A DNA stretch of 64,000 nucleotides from Incurvaria masculella (GCA_946894095.1 OX335644.1:23851595-23915594); one strand, 5' to 3'. Shown: positions 53,358 to 63,468, numbered from the stretch's first letter. A program made the numbers and translations. Notes: generated by a model not told the origin, from the sequence alone.

Positions 53358-55666
53358 GGCACACTGTCAGAATTCATAAGAAAATTGAATGAGATGTCAT
53401 TTACAATGTGTAACAGCGGTCACTGCCATACAATTAATATCAAAAGGTCCTCCTGCTTTAAGGGGGAACTCAACGATGAATGTTTCATGCAAAATATTTT
53501 TGCCCGGATTTGGCTGTGCATAAAGGATTTTATACATTTTTTGATTTAAAAGTTGTCTCATCGGTATGTGGCATCTCTCTCTAACTTGCAGTATTGGTAC
53601 TTGAGTTCACGTCTCACTCCCACACTCTGAGGGCCCATTTAGGTAAGAGTGAGGTTGAGTTCGGGAGCGAGTTAACCTAAAAATGGCTGCAAACAATATG
53701 ATTATTAACAGAGCTGTTATTTTACCTTCCAAAGTACTCATGGGCCAAACCAGATTATTACCAAACTAAAATGACGTTCAAGAAGTGCAGAAACATAAAC
53801 TATTTATAAAAGTGAGTTGAAATTTAGCTCCAAATTCGAACTCACTCTTACCTGAATGGGCCACCTGTAGGCCTCACAAGTAAAGCACCTATGCTAAGTC
53901 TATGACCTCATCACCCATAAGAATCGTTTTCGCAGCTCCCCTAAAAGTTAGAAAGACCATGGACATGGTCGGGCACTCTAAGCCCCGATTGCACGAAGAG
54001 ACGGCGGAGTTAATCAATGTTAAAATTTTGATTTTTTGTCCTTTTGTGCACTCGGCTCTTAGAGGTTCTGGCGCACTCCATTTGCCGCACTTAACATACA
54101 TTACGGTTCTTCGAATACAGTCCTGTGACAGACGGACGGACGAGCAGCAGAGGCTTAGTAATAGGGTTCCGTTGGCACCCTTTGGGTACGGAACCCTAAA
54201 AAAGGAATGGATGGCAAAAATACGAACCTGATGTCAGGTAAATATTGTAAATTGATTGCCGACTTGTAGGTATGATGTGGTGGTTGGTTTCTACGCCTAA
54301 GAAATCAGCACAATGGAAGATACACGCGTTTGAGCTGCAGCAAGTAGATTTGGAGGGGCATGGATGCATGCATCCCAAATAGTTTCCATGCCTCGCGACA
54401 GAACAGAAGGAATTTAAAGAATTCCCGTTACTCCTTTGGCAATCGTCCGACTCACAGCAGATAAACCATGTAAACCACTTATTTATTTATTGACAGAAAA
54501 AAATATGACTCAATACAAAAAAACACAATTTACGAATGAGGATCTCTCGTGGATGTAGGAGCGCAGCGACTTCCACAGGATATTATATGTTCTGTGACTT
54601 CCACGCGACTTCTCTGAACTCTGCGCTCGTGGACACCAAAGAGTATGTAAAGCTTCTAACTATAATCATAAAAATTAAACATATTTTTTAGCAGTAAATT
54701 CTATATAAAAAGTCGTATTCAGCGTGATCTGTCAAAATTTAGTACACGGACTAGCACTGGACTGACCATTCAAAATGCCATAATCTGGCGATGAATACTA
54801 CTGTCTATCATTTTGCACTTGAATTATGAATGTTGCTCAACGTGATTAAAATATAATTATCTGAATAACGCACAGTACGAAATGATCATATAACTGACAT
54901 ATTTTTACGGTGATTATTTGTATAAAAAATAAATCGATTTCAACATTGTGTTTTTATATAGCTTCACAGAATATAGTAGTACACTGTTGAGCACCGTAGA
55001 AAGGGAGCGCAACGACTTCTTCGATCTCTTTGTATAGCACCAAATTACTCTATTTAGGTAATTCAAATTTAGTCAAATTAGGTATAGCAAAATCTCTGTG
55101 GTAAATAGAAGAGCGCTCGCAGTGGGCGTTAATCGAACTAACATTTGCGAGTCCGAACTCTACATAACGAAAACTACATATAGATAAAAAAAAGCATAAG
55201 ATGTTTGCTGCTCGCTGCAAGTTTGTGTGTTGTCAAAATCTAAAACAATAAAACGTCTCGGTAAAACTCTGCCTTTAATTCGCACTCCCGCTGCCGATTT
55301 CCAACAAGCTTACTCTAAAGCGAAGCGTTTAATTACTCTTTGGCTTACTCAACGTTGCCGTAAACAAATCGGAAATCCGAGTTTGACTTTGACAGCTTGA
55401 AGAAGTAAAATTACAGAATATCTATCTAAACTTGCAAAAAGTTTGAAGTTTTCACGGAAAACGCCAGTCGATCGGTTTTCCGTAAACGCCAATTTATGTG
55501 AGAACTCAGACTGACCACTCTGTGCTTAAAGTTTGTGGCACAGGTTACAAAATCTATTTTCTGGTGGTCGCTGGCACAGAACATTGTCACTGGTGGTCTG
55601 CGTATCAGCCCTACATGCATGAATCTGTGTGCACGAAGGCGCGAAGGTTAAGGCGCGGCTAGCACC
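53358..55666. promoter_or_regulatory. Divergent intergenic region between ZAD2 and ZAD3
   Basis: 2.3 kb separating the start codons of the minus-strand and plus-strand ZAD genes, so it must hold both promoters unless upstream non-coding exons exist. It contains the ZAD2 leader (duplicated at 51238), a segment at 53555-53628 resembling 23815-23885, a family R fragment at 54100-54200, and an unnamed repeat at 55110-55400 also seen at 28090-28200. I cannot point to a TATA box or initiator. Confidence 0.45.
54100..54200 (+). repeat. Family R repeat, 3' end
   Basis: 'CGGTTCTTCGAATACAG', 'GACAGACGGACGG', 'AGTAATAGGGTTCCG' and 'CCTTTGGGTACGGAACCCT' are present. Confidence 0.65.
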
Positions 55667-55843
55667 ATGAAGGTGAAGCAGGAGTCAGCGCCCCCGGCGG
55701 AGGCGGACCCGGGGTCGGACGCCCGATGCCGCTGCTGCTACGCGCAGCTCTCCGGGGACTGCAAGCGGCTGACGGAGAAGTACAGCCTCGGAGAGGTCTG
55801 CGAAGTCTTCTCGGAATTGCTGACGGAAACGTTCATTATTTCG
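55667..55843 (+). CDS. ZAD3 exon 1: first half of the ZAD
   Basis: 59 codons starting MKVKQESAPPAEADPGSD, then ARCRCCYAQLSGDCKRL and ending LTETFIIS. The donor is TCG|GTAAGT, phase 0. The ATG is the first in frame after upstream stops. Confidence 0.87.
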
Positions 55844-58800
55844 GTAAGTTTTGTCTAGATATACAATGTAACAAACTATTTCCCTTTCAAATTTTAATAG
55901 TCTCAAATCCTAGTCTATATTTTTCCAACAATTGCATTACACTGTATAAAACAATTACTTGCATTTTCTGTTCGCACAAATCAGTGTAGTGGGCTTGGTA
56001 ACACCATCGCTGACGGGTGCTACATGCGCTGAAGGAATTTACTGCAAACTTTTTAGTACAAGTTATAGCGCCATTGATTTAAGTTGAGGTCACGCACACA
56101 TCTACTTACGTCATTGTCCATGTGTGCCACGGACTGAGGAACGAATGTGATGAAAACGTCGCAACCCCATCGCCCATAGATGATCGACCGTAGATCTACA
56201 AATATACAGTTAATCGGTAACATTTGCAACATGAAAGAAAAGAAGCGAGACTTGATGATGTAGTATAATGATGGCATAGCCTTTGATAGGAGGCTGTGTA
56301 TCATATGTATAAGCGGTTTTAATGATAGTACGTGGGAAGTAGGGTGGGTAGGAGGGTGATTTTCAGTATTTATGAGTTTTGTGTGTGCGATACTCGTGTG
56401 TGTAGTTCTGAAGGAGGGAGCGGTCCATTGTTGTAGGTAGCGAGTGCATAGCTCACTCTAAATCACCCCAAATAAATTATATCCTAATGCTTCAAATGTT
56501 CAACATAACACCAACACCCGCAAACATTTCTTTATAAATAGAGTTGTGGAGTTATGGAACAACGAAGACGTTATTAATGCTAACTCAACCAATCAATTAA
56601 AAAATCGTTTGGACACTCATTTTAAATGAAAATAAAACAAATAACCAGTTAATTCATATTACAATGGCATTTGACTAAAAAAAAAAACAAATAAATAAAT
56701 GTGTTACCAAATACGAATTAAATAACTTTCCAACTTAATCTAATGAAAAATATGATTTAGACATATCAGCTTAGGCTGCCTGTCTAAAATAAATAAATAA
56801 ATGTTTTGTTGTATTTGCTGAATATAAACCACAAATTATTCAGCGAGTCATTGGGTAGGTAATCGGAAGACCGTCAGTTCGTTAAGTAAATGGTCAGAAC
56901 GTGGTTACGTACATAACAGACCACATTTCAGACCAAATGTTTGGTCCATCATCAGACAGTGAGTGCCGGCGGCGGTCAACAGGGAACTGTCAGTTTGACG
57001 TGTTCCGCCGTTGACGAAGATTGTAGCTGTAGGTGGGGGTAGTCTGCGAAGAAACTTGGGCTGCGTTCCGAATGTCAAATGATGTGTAGTACGCACTGAC
57101 CATGCCCATAGAGATTTCCAAAAACAGAAATTTTAATGGAGAGGAATCTTTCAGGTTGTCATCTGTATGGAATCCGGTGTTTGTGCCACTCAGATGAAGA
57201 GAAGAAAAACAGTACCGCTCAAGACACCGTCAATCACAGGACATGGTGTCTAGTCCATTCCATTATGAATGCTCTTGCGTGTGGTATTGCAGCTGTCGAC
57301 GAGCGATGACGACTGCATATGTGAGCCATGCGTGGGGCGTCTGCGCGATGCGAACGCATTCCGAAGGATCGTGCTGGAGACCGACCGGCTGTTCCGGCGC
57401 TCGCGACCCGGCACGAGTCAGCCCGACACCAGCCAACCTTCCACAATGGGTGAATACTCTTTTACATTAATTTGATGTTAAACAATCTATCCCATTAGAT
57501 GGTACCACGGTCATTCGTAGCTTTTTTTATGTCATTGGACATGGATGGCTAATACCACACCCATCGTGATGATATTAGCCAATAGGATGGTACCAATCTG
57601 TGTGGGCTTAACCCTACTTTGGCTAATGATAAAATGATAAAATATGACAAATCCGAGTGCAGTGTACTGTCTATGGATGATGAATAAACAATAAACAATA
57701 AACAATACTACCCTAATAAGGGAAAGGGACCTACCATTTTACATGGATTCCCAACTATAGAACAGCTCGCATTCCTAACAAAACGCACTTATCCAACTCA
57801 AATAAAGAAAGAAGTGCGTGGCCACTTTAATTTGAACTGGATGGTTAACACGAACAATTTCTCATTGCCGTTCCGACCATCTTTTCATCCAATGCGATTA
57901 TCCTTTGACCATTTTGTCTTCAACCAACCCCGGCAGGCTTAACCCTACCACCTAGTTGGGGAAGGGAAACTACAGTCTTCCATGGATTCTGAACCATGGA
58001 ACAGCTCACCTTCGTAACGAAATGCACTTATCCTAATCAGAAAGAGAAATAAATTGGTGTATGAATGTGGCGACGTATACAATACAAATGTACAATATTT
58101 GCATGTCGGCACAGAGCTGGAGGTGAAGCTGGAAGCGGTGGACGAGAGCGAGCTCGGTGACGCGGACGAGGCGACGTGGGACAACGACTACCTCGAAACA
58201 GACTACTACAGTAAGTAATGTAAATCGCATGAATATCTCATCCTAGGCACCCATTCACTTTAGACATTCCAAAGAACCGACCCTCTAGTCTAGATCAGTC
58301 TTTCTCATAGTGGGCGATAACGCCCCCCTTGTGGGCGCCAAAGGCCTACAGAGGGGCGGTAAAGGGCTCAGAGGAAATTGGGAGGCGTCGAAGTTGTTTA
58401 GGGGGGCGATGGCTGATTGATGTTTTTCTAATATTTTTAAGTAGATACCTTACCTACTACACTTCATAGATTATTTTACTAAATAGTATTTATAAAGTTA
58501 TATTTAATTGCCATCATAAGAACTCAGAAAATAGATATAATATTAAACTCATGTTGCACGCTATAAATGTATATATTTTTTAAATGTATGTAAGGTGGGC
58601 CTTCCCGCTCAGTTCCCCATACAAGTCAGAGATCAAAAATTTCTCTCAAAATAGCTTTATTTGATCGAACGATGTTTCCAAATTGTAAGGTCCGGCTGTT
58701 AAAATTTTACGCGCATTTTATACAATAACTTTGGAGGTGAATTACTCATTGATAAAATAAAATCATCTTTAAAAGATTAGTCATCAGACATAGCTTATTT

Positions 58801-61800
58801 CATGAAGATTTATAATCAATTTGGTTTTTGATAGATTTTTTACTATGTTACAGCGGTCGTGGTTTACTTTTAGCTACAAGTTGTTTCGTAATTCAAATAT
58901 TATTATTCTTATTTATTTACTTTGACCCTTCCGTGGACAGTTTCGTAAATACATTAGGCATAGTATTATTTTAAATGACTTAAATTAACAAGTACACAAA
59001 TATACTAAAAAAATACAATTGAAACCTAAGATTAAATTCAATTAACACAAATTCGTAAATCTTACGAAATCAAACACTATTGTCTGCTTTGTGGACATGT
59101 TGCATCCTCCTCATAACGGAGCGTGTATTTTTCTTTGAAACAAAGAAGGTCCCAGAGTGCAGTAACATGGTTTTGTACCGTGCCCGCGAATGAGTTTGTC
59201 CCGGGAAGGGTCACCTTAAGGTGGGCCATTCCGCTCGACTCCCGATACAAACGGGGAAAGAAGATCACGCCCATATTTCTTTTCAGAGATCCAAAATTTT
59301 AAACAAAATAGCTTTATTTGATCGAACTTGATGTCTGATGACTGTTGGCATTGTAAAATTGTGTTTGGTTTCCAAGTTATAAGGTCCTAAAGTTTGAATG
59401 CTTCGCACGTTTTATACAATAAATTTTGAGGTGGATTATTCAACGATAAAGTAAAAACATCTTAAAAAGAGTAGTCATCACACCTAACTTGTTTCATGAA
59501 GATTTTTAATCATTTAGGTTTTTGTTACATTTTTGACTACAGCGGTCGTGGTTAACTTTTAGCTATAAGTCGTTTGGTAATTAAAATTTTCGTAAATCTT
59601 ACCAAATCAAACACTATGCGCATTGTCTGCTTTGTGGACATGTTGCATCCGCCTCATCACGGAGCCTGTCTTTTTCTTTGAAACATAGAATAGCGAATGA
59701 GTTAGTCCCGCCGGGAAGGGCCACCTTAAGTAATGTTGGCGATTGTGATTTATAATATGGACTTTAAATTTGTAAATTTGGATTTATAATTTGCAGCTGC
59801 CCTGTAAGTTCGAAAGCCCGTGGACATGTTCGGGCACCTCTTACGCCATATGCCACGCTTAACGTAAACACATTAGTTGTAATCAGCGATGTACTTGCAT
59901 GGTACGAAAAAGTAAGCATGTATGTCGCTTTTCCCGATGAATGTGATATGTATGTATTTATAATATCTTTATATGTTCAATCTTTGCGGTCAATGTCCGG
60001 AACACAGGTAAAGCGTTAAATCATAGCCTGCTGTATTGTTTTGCGTTTGTGTGTGTGTTACAAGCCGTGAAGTAGAAATTCGGTACGTCGAGTCGTAGGC
60101 CTACACGCAGGTAGCTCCGACATTGTACCGGCCCGCCTTTCAGTATGCTTAGTGCCGCCAGCTATGAAGTGCGCTTGATTCGTTCGTTCGTGATTTGACT
60201 CAAATGTGTTGATTTGGTTGTTATTATGTAAATAAGTGGTGTTTCTACAAGCAGTGAACCTCTAAAAATCATACACAAGAAAGTTAGTGAAGTGTGTGCG
60301 CCAAAATATGTGTGACAGTGACTGGATTTAAATGTTTCCGAGTACTTATAGTCCCATTCTGTTAAATAAAAGAGCTAGTTTAGTTATATATAATTTAGGT
60401 GGTTTTATTTTGTTTAAGAATTATTTTGTTTCACACTATATGCATTATTTGATTAAATAAGATTAGATTTATATAATAAAGAAGAATTCTTAATGTAGAA
60501 TCCTATATATAATGTCGATATCTATTCTAAAAGTTCAATGTAGCAGCATATTTAAGTGAAAACGTATTTAGACAATGCAACAGATTAAACGATAAAGATA
60601 TGTATTTTAAAATGACTCCTTCCTGAAGCTTCATATACCTACGTACATATTCAACATATTGAACTAGACATATTACATTATCATTAGTCAAGCTCAACAC
60701 AGCAAATAGTATTTAGGAGCTATCCCAGGGCCTGCCTTAATCGCGGAAAATTGTCATTGATAAATATGTAGTAGATATGAATTTCCTTGTGTTTGAGGCA
60801 GGTTCTATTACATAAAGAAATTATGCCATTTTTGTAGATATATCTAGCAAATATGATGTCCTCTATTTTTTTCTACTAAATAATGTTTACTAATGAAAAC
60901 ATTCATTCAAGTGATGACATGTACAGTTGTATATGTTTGCAGATTATATGTAGTAAATATTATATTTTTTGTGTCTTAGGTAGTTGCGTCAATAATTGAA
61001 AATGAATGTTTGAATATCTATCTATGTTTGGAAATATTTGTGCTTAGAAAATAAGAACCAATAAACTAAATATAAATAACACATTTATTTTATTTTAGCT
61101 CCACTCTCAAAGTAATGCACATTTTTCACAGTAACAAATTAATTATAACGTATTAATAAAAGGATTAATTTGTTACATTAATTCCAATCACGAAATAGCA
61201 AACAATTTATGATCATTCACTCATAAAAACTATTGCTAAAAGATACAGTTACATTAATTAAGTAAGAAAAGGCTAATTAATACCTAGAACAAGGCTAGAA
61301 TCAGCGTCTTTCGATAATATTTTGACCTCAGCTCGATAAGATAGAAAGAGCCTTCATACAAAGCTAAGATATCGGTAGGCCTACCACTACCTGAAAATGG
61401 GACGCTGCTAATCCTACTTCACGGCTTGTAACACACACACAAACACAAAACAATACAGCAGGCTATGGTTAAATCAATCTATGTATGTATAGTCTTAAAC
61501 ACTGTTATTATTGATTATGGACTGCAGGAGAATACTAAATTATATGAGTATAAAGCAGGTGGCGAAATTGGTAGACGCAATACCCGCGAATGGTATGTTT
61601 TGCTGTCCAAGACATACTCCAGACTTTGGGTCCAAGCTTGACAAAAGAACTACTTTACGAATAAAGTAGTTCTTTTTACAGGGCTTTTTAATTGATTAAT
61701 GTGTCCTTGCTTAACGTTTGATTGTAAAAACATACATATCACATTAAATATTAGTTTTTATCATTTCCAGCCGAACGACCCACCTCGCCCAAACTGGAGA

Positions 61801-63468
61801 GCGCGAAAGTCAAGAGAGAGAAGCCCGCCGGCGTCTTCACGCCCGTCGCCAGGAGCGTCGAAGACCTGCTCAAGCAGAAGTCCGCCAAGCGGCAGTCCCT
61901 CCTCAGCGGCTTCACCAAGCTGCTGGCCGGCCGCGCCGCCGCGAAGCCGCTGAAGAAGTCGTTCATCACGAACACCCTGCGGGCCCTGGCCGGCAAGCCG
62001 CTGAGCACGAAGCGCTCCGGCGGCGCCGCCAAGCCGGCGGTGACGCTGGCCAAGGCGCGGGTGCTCAGCGTCGCCAAGTCGAACACGCTCGCGTCGAAGC
62101 TGCTGCGGCCGGAGGTGAGGGCGGGCGCGGGCGAGGGCCGGGCCAAGCTGAACGTGGACTCGATACTGAAGGCGCTCAACTTCAGGCCGCGCGCGCGCGT
62201 CAAGGCGGAGCCGGAGCCGCACGCCGACGCGCGGACCGCCGCGGCGATGAGAGGTGACCAGTCCTTAATTTAATTCGATATGGATGGCTAATACCGCACA
62301 ATTATTTTTAACCAGCTTCAAAACAATGAGGAGGTTCTCAATTCTTCGGAATATTTTTTATTATTTGAACTGGGTGTCATGCCTTATAGTTCCTAATTGG
62401 TGTCCGTAGCTCGACATTACTGCAAGAATAATGAATTAAGAAATTAAGATTAAGTCATAATTTAGACATCCTCAAGACTTTGGGAGGTCATAAGTTGTTG
62501 TTGTTTATTCATCATCCACAGGCGGCACACTGCACTCGGATTTGTCATATTTTATCATTAGCCAGTTCAGCATTCACGGGGAAGAAGAACTGGCAAGAAA
62601 CTTCGCTGATTTTTTTTCAACGTCCACTTAGTCTAAGTTTGCAAATTTGTTTGCCACTGCTTACAGAAATAAGGTTTATTGGTACCGGACCCGTTTATGT
62701 CAATACATTAAATTAATATTAATGAAAAAAAATCTACCATTCATGCCGTATGCAACAGTTCATGCCAAATATTGGTTTATTTTGCAAAGTCATGTCCTTC
62801 ATCCAACATGTTGCCAATTGGAGCAGGCCAGTGCCCATAAACAGCACCCGTTCACGAGCATCACGACGGGTCCAGCTATCGCCTCTCTCAACCATATCCG
62901 TTTCATGATATTTACTTCATCGAATAATACCTTTTACAAAACAAGGACACATTTTAAAATATAATTCATTTTATTTCGTGCTGACAAAATCATAAACAAA
63001 ACAGTTACAAGGGCTTCATTTTAAAGAAGGGGTATTGGCTTGAAAAAGAAACAAAAAAATCTATCGCGATACCAAGTGACACTTCACAAAAGGTGTCATA
63101 GAACAAAACCTTACAAATCTGCAAAAATGTTTTTTCTGTGGATGTGCCGAACACCTTGTTATTATACAACTAAACTTTGTCTTTCAATTAGCTTTATTGC
63201 TATCGAAAAACTTTGCACTCGCGTTTTCATCAGGTTATGTTATTACCCCCCCAACCCCCCCCCCCCCTACACTTTCTACATCTACGTGCCTGTGTGTAAC
63301 TGCACGCCTATGACGTTCGACTCTTGTATCTTCAGGTGCGCAGACGGAGCTGTTCAATGTTGACGCGCTGGACAAGCGCACGGAGCGGCAGATCGTGAAG
63401 CAGAATGTGATCCTCCTGCTGCGCCACACCACCGTCTGTCCCTTCATCAGCTTCCGGAGCAACTTCAG
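55667..63468 (+). CDS. Third ZAD zinc-finger gene (ZAD3), 5' part, 3' end outside the window
   Basis: Coding exons 55667-55843, 57293-57449, 58115-58210, 61771-62253 and 63336-63468, with junction phases 0,1,1,1, joined in frame. They encode a ZAD (CRCC and CEPC pairs, GRLRDANAFRRI), an acidic linker, a 161-codon Lys/Ala/Leu-rich linker, and the pre-finger motif (NVILLLRHTTVCPF). The motif exon ends at the donor CAG|GTGATG, in phase 2 rather than the usual phase 1. No finger exon follows within the window, so the DNA-binding half lies beyond base 64000. Reading through the last donor meets TGA at once. It is presumed to be a nuclear DNA-binding protein like its neighbours. Confidence 0.8.
56507..56800 (+). 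mobile_element. LINE 3' end fragment (second family)
   Basis: In frame it reads NTRKHFFINRVVELWNNEDV and QLKNRLDTHFK, then a stop. The 3' UTR with 'CTTAGGCTGCCTGTCTAAA' and an AAATA-type tail follows. It belongs to the same family as 48730-49600. Confidence 0.75.
57293..57449 (+). CDS. ZAD3 exon 2: second half of the ZAD
   Basis: Entered in phase 0 after GTGTGGTATTGCAG, it reads LSTSDDDCICEPCVGRLRDA and then NAFRRIVLETDRLFR, and a Ser/Pro/Thr-rich end. The donor is TGG|GTGAAT, phase 1. Confidence 0.88.
57520..57830 (-). mobile_element. SINE S1, minus strand, interrupted by a small insertion
   Basis: The minus strand carries family S1 body and tail, broken at 57619-57709 by a 90-bp segment with 'TGGCTAATGATAAAAT' and an 'ACAATAAACAATAAAC' tail. 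The same inserted segment occurs in reverse at about 62497-62575. Confidence 0.65.
57835..58065 (-). mobile_element. SINE S1, minus strand, partial
   Basis: Body segments CCATGGTTCAGAATCCATGG, GGTGGTAGGGTTAAGCC and GCATTGGATGAAAAGATGG read on the minus strand. It ends about 50 nt before the acceptor of ZAD3 exon 3. Confidence 0.7.
58115..58210 (+). CDS. ZAD3 exon 3: acidic linker
   Basis: 32 codons between the acceptor CATGTCGGCACAG and the donor ACA|GTAAGT, phase 1 on both sides. It reads ELEVKLEAVDESELGDADEA and a Tyr/Asp-rich end. It is similar in character to the exons at 8327-8419 and 27836-27955. Confidence 0.78.
58590..59222 (+). mobile_element. MITE-like element M5, first of two tandem copies
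   Basis: 'AAGGTGGGCCTTCCCGCTC' at the left and 'GGGAAGGGTCACCTTAAGG' at the right are inverted termini. The interior shares 'ATAGCTTTATTTGATCGAAC' and 'CAGCGGTCGTGGTT' with the next copy. Confidence 0.7.
59213..59732 (+). mobile_element. MITE-like element M5, second tandem copy
   Basis: The termini CCTTAAGGTGGGCC and GGGCCACCTTAAG are inverted. It overlaps the right terminus of the preceding copy, so the two share a boundary. Confidence 0.72.
60016..61472. mobile_element. 1.45-kb terminal-inverted-repeat element flanked by TTAA
   Basis: The left end TTAA-ATCATAGCCTGCTGTA faces the right end, whose complement reads TTAA-CCATAGCCTGCTGTA. Inverted similarity continues for about 70 bp through GTTACAAGCCGTGAAGTAG. 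TTAA on both sides is the piggyBac-type target duplication. The interior is AT-rich and non-coding, so it would be a non-autonomous derivative. It lies in ZAD3 intron 3. Confidence 0.75.
61548..61760 (+). mobile_element. tRNA-derived SINE, family S2
   Basis: The head reads CAGGTGGCGAAATTGGTAGA followed by 'GCAATACCCGCGAA', matching the copy at 42570. The tail has 'GTGTCCTTGCTTAACG' and 'ATATCACATTAAATATTAG'. It ends about 10 nt before the acceptor of ZAD3 exon 4. Confidence 0.65.
61771..62253 (+). CDS. ZAD3 exon 4: long Lys/Ala/Leu-rich linker
   Basis: 161 codons between the acceptor TTTATCATTTCCAG and the donor AGAG|GTGACC, phase 1 on both sides. It is a basic, low-complexity region with repeated 'K-x-L' and 'AK' patterns (KLLAGRAAAKPLKKSF, KPAVTLAKARVLSVAKSN), probably disordered. 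It is by far the longest linker exon in the window and is very GC-rich, which explains the antisense frames over it. Confidence 0.8.
62254..63335 (+). other. ZAD3 intron 4: SINE scrap, small repeat, C-tract
   Basis: A fragment of an S1 tail (GATATGGATGGCTAATACC, minus orientation) lies about 25 nt after the donor. A reverse copy of the 90-bp insert seen at 57619 lies near 62497-62575. An uninterrupted C run sits at about 63246-63268. No gene was recognised. Confidence 0.5.
63336..63468 (+). CDS. ZAD3 exon 5: pre-finger motif exon
   Basis: The acceptor CTTGTATCTTCAG is entered in phase 1. It reads GAQTELFNVDALDKRTERQI and then NVILLLRHTTVCPFISFRSN, corresponding to the motif exons of ZAD2 (41171-41311 and 46677-46859). 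The donor CAG|GTGATG leaves phase 2. This differs from the phase-1 exit of the ZAD2 motif exons, so the next exon should begin with a single completing base. Confidence 0.75.

Noticed and set aside
61751..62222. Two minus-strand frames of about 150 codons over ZAD3 exon 4
   Set aside because: They are antisense to a GC-rich linker exon with good splice sites and matching phases on the plus strand.
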